Assembly: GCF_002234675.1 (NCBI RefSeq)
Contig: NC_019867.2
Span: 6,251,561-6,315,560 of the forward strand
DNA: 64,000 nt
Origin: Oryzias latipes
Taxonomy: Eukaryota; Chordata; Actinopteri; Beloniformes; Adrianichthyidae
Direction: 5' to 3'
The notes under the pieces were generated by a model. It saw only the letters and a list, made by a program, of their open reading frames with translations, ran no database searches and was not told where the DNA came from. Of the stretch, positions 55,848-64,000 are shown in pieces; the first letter of the stretch is position 1, and every line of letters starts with the position of its first letter. A program made the position numbers and the translations under genes.

Positions 55848-57266
55848 ATGGCAGAGCCTAGAGTGTTTTCGAAGAGCCTGAGTTGTGTTCCGAAGTTCAC
55901 CAGCACCGATGTGATGAAGAGTGTGAAGATGCAATCGTCCACTAAAGGAAACAAATTGGACATGGGATATAAATTCGTCCACGAAGAGTTTATCCACCAT
56001 TACCAAGGTAAGCTTCAGCTAGCTTTAGCCATAGCCGCATCACCGGTAACTCTGTGTGTTTACGTCAACTGTAAATCCTGGTGTTATTAATTTGTAATAT
56101 AAGGCATCGCAGTGAATATGTTGTGTGTATGTTTAAGTGAAAAGGCATGAGATTAACATAACACCCAAAAATTTGGTGAAGCTGTAAATAAGAAATGTTA
56201 AGTTGCCCGTATGCGTGTTCATTTTGCTGCGGTTGCGGCACTTTCTTCACTTACTAGTATTATTTTTCTGAAAGTATGGTGAGCAGAAGTCCTCTTTTCC
56301 TGGACATGTCCTCTCTTTTGATACTTATATAATAAAATAACATTGAACATAGATGAAATGTAATTATATTTGCTTCATGTATGCAGCTCTGAACACCAAT
56401 TACTCTCGATGAAATATCTCACAAACTCACTTCACTCCTCTTTTTTACAAACTCAAATCTGGTCACCCTATTGACAGTTATAGTTTCATGTCATTCTGAA
56501 CATTGATGTAGTAACATAAGTATGTCCTAATTTTAACCTATATAATTTATTGTGTCTAGATATCACTGGACGCAGAAAGTGCCAACCTGAAAGCTTTCGT
56601 CTGCAGTTGTGTGGCTGCTAAAAGATTTTGCAATCACATAGTTGCCATCCTGTTCCAGACCGCACATTATTCACAGCTGGGTCTGCAGGCTGCTCCACCC
56701 CCCTGGCCTGCACGAGTGGCTTGCAAAGATGGCACAGGTGGGTTTGTGATCATATTGTCATTTTTTAAGAACGTATGTGTATCCATAACAACTCTAAATT
56801 ATTATAAAAACACCCCAAGTAGTTACTACAGACTTTAATTGCTTTCTGCCTTTTACTTATAAGGGAATCCATCCTGAACCGGTTAGTGAGCTGATGGTGC
56901 AAAAACCCAAAACAGTTGGCAGGGACGGTCAGAGGTCCACACTGTACAAGGCATACAGGTGATTAACTTTTTGTTGCTTTGTGAGCAAGTTAAGTTTTTT
57001 TTTTTTTAATCTTATGACTAACCAAATTATGGTTACAGCAGATATAATGAATTAAATTGAAATGTAGTTATGCACTTATGTCTAACTTTTGTGTGTTGTG
57101 TTTCTCTTGTGTAGGACCACAGCCAGATCCATATGATGGCATCTGGAAGCAGATTATGCCAGGTGCAGCCCCAACCTCTCATGGTTGTGTTGGATGGGTT
57201 TCTGAGATGGAATGAAAGAGAACTTGGATATATATTGTGGCAAATGCATGAATGCATACCTTAAAT
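55848..57266 (+). pseudogene. SWIM-finger (YqaJ-associated) gene of the ISL2EU element, partial
   Basis: Exon 1 (55848-56007) reads MAEPRVFSKSLSCVPKF...GYKFVHEEFIHHYQ and has a consensus donor. A second exon around 56560-56737 gives the SWIM motif CSCVAAKRFCNHIVAILF, with CxC...CxH ligands, then YSQLGLQA. A third (about 56865-56958) gives RSTLYKAYR, and a fourth from 57115 ends at a stop near 57266. No YqaJ nuclease core is visible, so the gene is incomplete. SWIM-YqaJ proteins accompany the transposase in ISL2EU elements; their role in transposition is not settled. Confidence 0.7.
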
Positions 57267-57564
57267 TACACTTATCTTGTCTTTAACAATCAGTTCAGCC
57301 TTCTGTCTTACTGTTGATCTGTAATGTTATTTTTTATTGTAAATGTTTGATGTTATTTGCATACCAAAAAATTAAACGAGGCACAATTTTGACCAAAATT
57401 GTTTTATTTGTTCATCTAATTTTTTTGTGTAGTCAGTCACATTTCAACAGAAAAATATTACGAATATAACAATTATATTTAATTAGATTTTAAGAATATG
57501 TGGAAACACTAAATTTTTCCATACTATTTGCACATTATACATTATTTACATACCAAACATTAAT

Positions 57565-58254
57565 TCACTCTTCAAAACAAAAAAGTCCATGATAATTTGC
57601 CAAAACACGGCGGTTAAGCCAGATCTGATTCACACTGCCCATCAGTGTGAGCGGCACAGAGAGTTCCTGATGTGAAAGGACTTTATCCTCATCACTCCAC
57701 CATAATTCTGAGGCGGGTGATGGCTGCGGTTTGTTCTGTTTCCTCCTTGCTGAATTGAGCTGAAAGCTTAAAAGGTGGAATGATGATCTTAGATCCAATG
57801 TCAGTTAGGAGGTCTTGAACGAGGAACTTTTGTCCGCCATGACATCGTCTCCTGGCTCCAGCAAAGGAACTTGGCTTCTAAGTCATGGATGTAATCCAAA
57901 GCCTCATCCAGAGCACCTGTGAAGATAAAGAAATTAAAAATCAGTCTTAATATATTAATGCTACCTTTCAACACAACACAGTAATCATGTTTTGAAAAGT
58001 ATGTTAAGTATTTAATTACAAATACATTTCATTTATTTTTGTTAAGGAAATTACAAAATGACAAAATGCTCAAAAGTGATTAAATACATGTAATTAAAAT
58101 AGGTGAGAGCATGAACATCTTTTATTATAAATATTAATTTGTTCAGGTAGAAATGCATGTATCCAATAACGGTACACATAGTTGACTAACGTTAACCAAA
58201 CACATTATGAACAACCTTACCTGCAGGTGGGTGTGTCACGTAGTCGTGATCCAT
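57565..58254 (-). pseudogene. DDE_Tnp_4 transposase remnant of the ISL2EU element
   Basis: The start exon is 58221-58254 (MDHDYVTHPPAG), spliced to an exon ending at 57916 (ALDEALDYIHDLEAKFLC). Then the sequence jumps directly to the C-terminal catalytic region: DDVMADK with the second Asp, DLLTDIGSKIIIPPF, and RLRIMVER with the final Glu. At least one frame change follows, and SVNQIWLNRRVLANYHG is in another frame. The helix-turn-helix and the first catalytic Asp region are absent, most simply by an internal deletion. It is on the opposite strand to the SWIM gene and converges with it. Confidence 0.7.
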
Positions 58255-58930
58255 CTTTACTGTCTTAGCTTAGCCACCATGTCGCTAGTATCTTCACAGC
58301 TTAGCTGCATAGCCTGACGTTTGAGGTTCTGTCATATTCTGACTCCCTTCTCAAAGGATCAGTAAAGTTGTTCCAAGGGAAAATACTCGGGGCAACACCA
58401 CTCTTCAGGCGACGAACGACGCAGCCGCACCACAATCCCGGAGCGAAGTTAGTAAGTGCCGGCAGCAGAGGGTGCTACCTGTGTTTACATTAAAACTATG
58501 CCCTTCATCTCTTCGGATCGCCTATATCCATTTGGGTTTCAGGTTTGGATCCACAGGAAAATAATGAAATGAAAGGTAAGGCTGTTTTTGGTTGGAAGAC
58601 GAACAGCCTGGAACGCAACAGAGACTGCAACTCTTCGACTCTGCCATTCTTCATATCTGCTGCTACGCTAACAGGAAGTTGTTTTACACGTCATTGACGT
58701 ATTTCCGGTCGAAAAATGCGGAAGTGTGAAAAAGGTCTATTGGCCTAAGTCGGTCTGAGTCAACGTTTCTATGGCAACAACTGTCACAGATCAGGAGTGA
58801 GCATGTTGGAAGTCCATACACCTTCCACTGAAAGCGAGTTCTGTCAAATCAAAAGTTTACTGTGCGGGCCAGCAGGCACCACATGCTTTTACTGAGGCAT
58901 CTGATTGGCCAGTTCATAGCTTGAATAACA

Positions 58931-59833
58931 AACAATAAAGAAAAAAATATCATGAAAAAAATTAGGATTGGCAAGAAAAAGTTATGAAAAAGATTTCTGG
59001 GCAAGAATGGTTATTCTGACCAAAACAATGACTGAGTAATATTTAAAATCTTAATTTTGTTCATCATTTTGTTATTTCATTTCCTTGTTTTTGTAAAAAG
59101 ATATTGTTAAACTTTGTTACATTGTGATATGTTTGGATTTAAGATAATAAATGTATTTATGCGCAATTTGTTTATTGTATTTTGAAATATGTCAAAAAGA
59201 AATCAAAATTAAATAAAAAGGTCTCCGCATGTGCAGAACCGCACTAGGCCAGCCACCCAGCTGTTTGTCCAACAGGGGAAAAAAAGGCCAGTTTTAGCAT
59301 TTTTCAAATAAAATAATTTGAATTTGATGTTTTTTTTAACTTAATATGAACAGTCAACACAAATAACAAATGGAAATGTAAAACAGAATTAAAGAGCAAG
59401 AAAGCAGCGTTTATTTTTAATTACCAGGCAATCTAACATGAATGAACTTTTTATAGAACTACTTCAAATACCTCTCCAGTCAAAAACTCACCTGAAACTG
59501 TAAAGACATGCTGTCGGATGAAGATTGAACTCGTCAGTTGCTGTTGAGGTCTGACTGAATGGTACTGTTTGCCGACTAATTTGAACAACCGCAAGTAAGG
59601 AGTTCTAGAGTTTTCACCACATGCATGAAGGTGAAACTGTGGCAAATGATGCATTTGGTGACAACTGAAAGTACACACTTTAGCAACGTATAATAATTTT
59701 TTTTTAAAGACATAGACTAAAGAATCAGACAGAGAGAACGGCTGGCTAATTTTTCATAGCATGCATATCCGTAAAAATGAAAAAAAAGTTATGAGGACTA
59801 ACAATCAGAAAGTATTGTGGTTTGTCTTTGAAG
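58931..59833. other. AT-rich intergenic DNA, no feature recognised
   Basis: No coding frame with family resemblance, no tRNA-like boxes and no inverted ends were seen. Confidence 0.5.
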
Positions 59834-60839
59834 TATAGACCGTATATGAGAACTGGACTGAGTGACCCCGCCCCCAGGCGTTCCCAGAAGTACCCGCTGG
59901 TTCCAAAAAGCCAAAATCCCATAGATTTCTCAAGAGAAACAAACAGCTATTACTCTGTCGTTATATTTATCAGAATACCTTTTCTTGCTCTAATACCTTT
60001 TTGGCATGTTCTTGCTAATCCAAATTCTTTTCACAATATATTTTTTGTAGTGCAAGTTATTCAAGTTATAAACTGGCCAATCAGATGCCCCAAAGTGGAC
60101 CCCCTGGCCCCCACGTTTTAACAGTATAAAATGACAGATTTTAGCTGAATCTGAATTCATTCCCTACCGTTCTGGTTCCTCCCTATAGCTCCAAATGTAG
60201 GGGTTAGGAAATGGCTCTTTTAAGGGGTAGCCGTGGCGACCTACGGCTGGGTATCCCTCTGCCGGTGGCGTGATCTGCGCCACGCTTGTGTCATGGAGGA
60301 GAAATTCTTCACGTGGCTGTGCTCTGATGCACAAACGTTTACATTTGGATGTAATTACAGACTTTTGGCTTTTGCGTGACTTTTCAAAGTGATCAAACTG
60401 ATGTAATGTATTTCCCGAGCGCTGGTAGCTACACGCTAACATAGATGGCTGGCGACTATTCGTGACTTCATCGATCGCTAGTAAGATCCGAATTTAAAGA
60501 CACTATTTTTTCATATGTCTCCGCTTGAAGGGCTAAATGTAGGGGTAGGGAAAAGCTGTAGAGGTAAGGAATGAAATTCGGATTCGGCCTTTGTGTGACC
60601 CACTTTGAATTGGCACTGATTTGACTCCCAGCAAGCACCTTTCTAAGTGGTTGGAGTGGTCACCATTTGACCGACTCGGACCAGTCACTCTTTACTGATG
60701 TCGTCTGGCTCCAACATGGCGGCGTCCGTGCTAAAAGATAATGGCAACTGAATTGATTTAATTTTGTTGGAGCTGGAAGTGAGCCATTTTCTATGGATGA
60801 CCTCAAACTCACTTCGTCCAGGTCTCTTATACAGTCAAT
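59834..60839. mobile_element. Copy A of a TIR repeat, about 1 kb, nearly complete
   Basis: The left end TATAGACCGTATATGAGAAC then TGGACTGAGTGA is the imperfect inverted counterpart of the right end near 60810-60839 (TCACTTCGTCCAGGTCTC then TTATACAG). The inner region contains GCCCCCAGGCG, CAAGTTATTCAAGTTATAAA, ACCGACTCGGACCAGTCACT and CTCCAACATGGCGGC. Copies B and C share these blocks, in reverse. No transposase frame is present. Confidence 0.65.
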
Positions 60840-63744
60840 GGTTTGAGGTCATGCAGCATCTGTAAAAATACTGTTTGGCCAACCAGACAGCGAGCAACAC
60901 ATCTGACCTTTTCCTAAAACTCCTCCTTGTCTTCTGCCAACCATCTTACCCAGGAAGCCTTGAAGGATTCCTCGGAGCTGTTGCTCTGATGCTGGGTCGG
61001 GAAAGAGGACAGACGGAATTAGACGAGAAGGAAAAATCAACAAAACCACTCCCCTCTCCTTTTTTTTGGCTCGGCGAAAACGCAAATGCCTGCTGTCATG
61101 TGACTCTTTAACATGCTAATCTGGCAGCATGTAATTGCAGAGGCACCAATGAAAATGCTGCACTAAAGGGCAATTGTTGACCTATTTATAGCATCTGCTA
61201 TTTATAGGGATGTTTGTGGAAGCTTGGCCGTGGGATCCAAACAAACTGACAAATATATATATATTTTTTTGTATATATTTTTTATATATACATATGAGAA
61301 AAAAGTTATCTTGAAATGTTTTTGGGCTCAGGACATAAATACATTTGTGCTGTTTTTGAGGATTACTACCTCATAATCCTGTGGGAATTTAGCAAGTCTT
61401 CCGCTCCAGTCTAATCTTTTCTATTTTGCTGTTTCATCACATCTCAAAGCAAAGTTGGACTTTGTGTAAATATGACAGGATGTTTTGGAAATTTGGAGAC
61501 CCAAAACACTAAAATCCAAGAAAAAAACAGAAAACAAAAACTGTTTCTGTGAAAAACATTTTATTTTTTATTTAAAAAGGATATTTAATAAAGCCGCAAA
61601 AAAGAAATTAATGAAAAAAATAGAGGCTTCACTGCTTGAACTATTGATCCTTATTTGTTTGATTTATTTATGCATAAACTAAAACATTTATGTACAACAA
61701 GGAAAATCTAACATAAAATTAAACGATGCAATGGTGCGTGACAGAAACCTGTCTGGGTTCTTTTTACATGGTCACACCCTAAAAAAAAAAAAAGCATTTT
61801 AAATAGAAAATAAAAGGAAGAAATTTAAAACACAAAGGTAAACAAATTAAATGGAAACAATTATCCTAGCTTAGTAAAAGCCGTTTCTATTTTATTACAC
61901 TTATTTTTGCACACATGACTTTACATTTTTCAATAACAATAATAATAATAATAATTTGATTTTACTTAATGCTTTTAAGCTAGTCAAATAATTAAAATAA
62001 TTTAACAGCTTTGTGCCACAATACCGGAAAGAAATTTGATTTAGTAAATTAAAGGAGGATAAAATATCTGACATTTTTTGGGAGCTATATGTTATTTAAA
62101 GAGAATGTTTATTGACAAATAAATCCAAGCATTTTAAAGCAGATTTCTCTGAGACTCTGGTTGACTGGTTCCACTTAGTGAAACCTGGTGTGAGAATGAA
62201 GGGAGACCCAGGATGTGAGCCGTTTCAGATATGTGAAACTAAACACACACAACCGGATTGTTGTCATTATCTGCATGTTTGGAGCATGGAAAAAAAAAAC
62301 ACACTTAGGTGGCCAAAAAACACAATAGACAAACTAACCAAACACCTGAGACATATGTCACAATAGAGAGGACTCCAGCATTGATGTAAATGGACTAATC
62401 TATGCTGGAATTCTAAACAAGTTACCTTCAGATTATTTGGGCTTTTGTCCCAAATCAAAATAAAGAAAAACAGACCAAAAAACATTGTCAGCATTTTGGA
62501 AGTTATATAAACAACCCCAAAGCTGCTTAAAGATGCTTGCTGTTACCGTGGGAACAAAATCTCGGAGGCACCAAAACAAGTTTTTCACCTCTCCAGGAAA
62601 TTGCAGGCTAAGGTGTGTTAGCCGAACAAAACAAAACAAAAAATCAGAGGAAAATCCACTATTTCAGTCACAATTTTACCCACAAATATGGAAAATTAGT
62701 TCAGCAAATTGAAACTATTTTTACAAAGCTGTTTTACCGACACTCAGGTTTAAGGCTACTTCAGTGAACTGCATGGGAATCATGTGTTTGAACCATTAAG
62801 TCAGGTGGTTTTATGAACAGAAATATTTTCCACGTGCCAAAAATCAGATCAAAAAGATTGCTTACACATTAAAACTTGATCGCAGAGGAGCAGCCCCTCA
62901 GGAGCTCCATCGGGGGGGCTCAAAATCTCAGTTTTTGTTTTCTACCCAACCCCCCGGGATGTCCCCGCTCTGCAGATGGTCCTCTTTCGGTCCCATCTGC
63001 AGCAGGAAGTGTGTGATAGGAACTGCAAAGCATTGGTGTCCTTTTTCAAACAAAACATAACAAAATTAAGTTTCTATGAAACAAAGTAGATGTCCATCGT
63101 TATGATCCCAACCCCCTTTCATTTCTGTTTAGTTCCTGTTGTTACAATCAATAATTAATGTGATTAAAGTCTAAAAGGCAAACTTTCTGAAAGACCTAAT
63201 GAGTATTTTAAATATTTTAATTGGGAATTATGCTTTTACTCTTCTTTGGGTTTAAAGACCCACAACTATGAAAATTGGTGTAATTAACATGTTCTTGTGG
63301 CATTTTTCTCATGATGACGGACATATATGAAGAAAATGAAGCTCAAAATTGCATCTCGGTGTTTTTGTTGTGACAAAAAACAATTGCTGCATGTTGAGAA
63401 ATGATGTGAAGGTGTTTGGTGTATGAAGTTTAATAAATCCGAAACAAAACAAACATATTTTTTTCTGATTCTAATCCAGCTTTTTACTGATAAACTGTGT
63501 CAATAAAATTGTTGTTTTCTCCATAAAGTGCCACAACATCTCTGATAAAAATGAGTTCAAAATGACTGACATAAAGATTAATAATGTACGTCATAATTAT
63601 TATGAATCTGTCACTACAGTTGCTTGTTTTATTAAGTCAAATTCACACATAAAACTTGACAACATGCATAAAAACATGAAAAATATGACGATGAAAAGTC
63701 AAAGGGAGCCAGGAGATAATGTAAATTATTTTCCTCACAACACA
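60840..63744. other. Terminal intergenic DNA with no gene
   Basis: AT-rich, with a TA-rich patch at 61254-61292 and (AAT)n at 61937-61957. One partial MITE copy begins at 63253. The frames at 60849-61111, 62112-62366 and elsewhere look random. Confidence 0.5.
63253..63400 (+). repeat. Partial copy of the AAAGACCCACTC MITE-like family
   Basis: Begins TAAAGACCCACAACTATGAA, then ACATGTTCTTGTGGCATTTT as in the other copies, and fades by about 63400. Confidence 0.6.
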
Positions 63745-64000
63745 CAGACCAGCAGATGATTCCATCCATCCATCCATCCATCCATCTTCAGAACCCACTG
63801 AATCCCTTTTGGGTCATGGGGGTGCTGGAGCAAACCCAGCTGCTGTGACCTTGGTGACCTTGAACAGGTCAGCAGTCTGTAGCAGGGCCACACACTTACA
63901 TGCCCACCAAGGGGTCATTTAGAGTCCAGAGAAAACCCTTGCAAGCACACTCAAGCTCCACACAAAAAGGTCCCAGTCGGGATTTAAAACAGGCCCCTCT
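63745..64000 (-). repeat. Teleost interspersed repeat with (CATC)n end
   Basis: A (CATC)n tract at 63761-63786 opens a reverse copy of the family seen at 12255-12645 (GAACAGGTCAGCAGTCTGTA, GGGGTCATTTAGAGTCCAGA). It runs off the window's right edge. Confidence 0.65.

Larger units (their letters stand above)
55769..58740. mobile_element. ISL2EU DNA transposon, internally decayed
   Basis: The body is 55771-58738, flanked by AT dinucleotides (55769-55770 and 58739-58740), the 2-bp target duplication typical of ISL2EU. The TIRs begin AGACCTTTTTCGCA and end TGTGAAAAAGGTCT (13 of 14 paired). Symmetry extends inward through CCGGAAGTACGTCA and the ACGTGTAAA text for about 50 bp. It carries two opposed gene remnants: a SWIM-finger gene on plus and a DDE transposase on minus. 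That pair is the ISL2EU signature. The transposase lacks its middle part, so the copy is not autonomous. Confidence 0.85.
55640..58930. mobile_element. Copy B of the TIR repeat, split by an ISL2EU element
   Basis: The left part 55640-55770 (GTGACATCACCCATGGAAAA, CTGGAGCCAGAAGACAGTA) and the right part 58741-58930 (AAGTCGGTCTGAGTCAACG, GATCAGGAGTGAGC) align with copies A and C. The ISL2EU element 55771-58738 sits between them. Confidence 0.7.

Noticed and set aside
60849-61111. A frame of 78 codons on each strand near the TIR element end
   Set aside because: Both frames overlap, show no recognisable motif and have no splice signals suggesting an exon.

Overview
The window is vertebrate nuclear DNA, almost certainly from a ray-finned (teleost) fish. 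The genes are split into many short exons with GT-AG introns. Their spliced products match known vertebrate proteins nearly end to end. The intervening DNA is full of teleost-type repeats: a Rex3-like LINE ending in GATG repeats, tRNA-derived SINEs, hAT, piggyBac and ISL2EU DNA elements, and an L1-type LINE with a very G-rich 3' tail. All calls come from reading and hand-splicing the sequence; no database search was run.

Layout: acaa2 (-, 1034-6065) stands head to head with mrpl40 (+, 6562-7738). Then come a C22orf39-like gene (-, 8439 to about 9636), ufd1 (-, 10530-13881) and dhx37 (-, 15447-29941, 26 coding exons). A broken THAP/DDE transposase gene (+, 30401-36676) stands head to head with dhx37, and its intron is filled with nested insertions. 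gp1bb (-, 37177 to about 38650) and septin 5 (-, 40585-50169) follow. From 50170 to the end I see no host gene. That part holds repeats, including an ISL2EU DNA transposon (55771-58738) with two opposed broken genes inserted in an older TIR element.

Five of the host genes (mrpl40, C22orf39, ufd1, septin 5, gp1bb) have human counterparts together in 22q11.21, so this is a conserved block. acaa2 and dhx37, which lie on chromosomes 18 and 12 in human, are interleaved here. The products work in separate processes: mitochondrial fatty-acid oxidation, mitochondrial translation, p97-dependent protein extraction, ribosome assembly, septin filaments and the platelet GPIb-IX-V receptor. The septin 5 to gp1bb tandem on one strand is the arrangement known for read-through transcription in mammals.

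All seven host coding regions look intact: open frame, consistent splice phase and expected length. The exception is the first exon of the C22orf39-like gene, which is only a proposal. The unusual part is the transposon archaeology: a THAP/DDE transposase gene carrying a small piggyBac MITE and a substituted catalytic residue, an ISL2EU element with both signature genes, and two copies of one TIR repeat interrupted at almost the same internal position by different elements.
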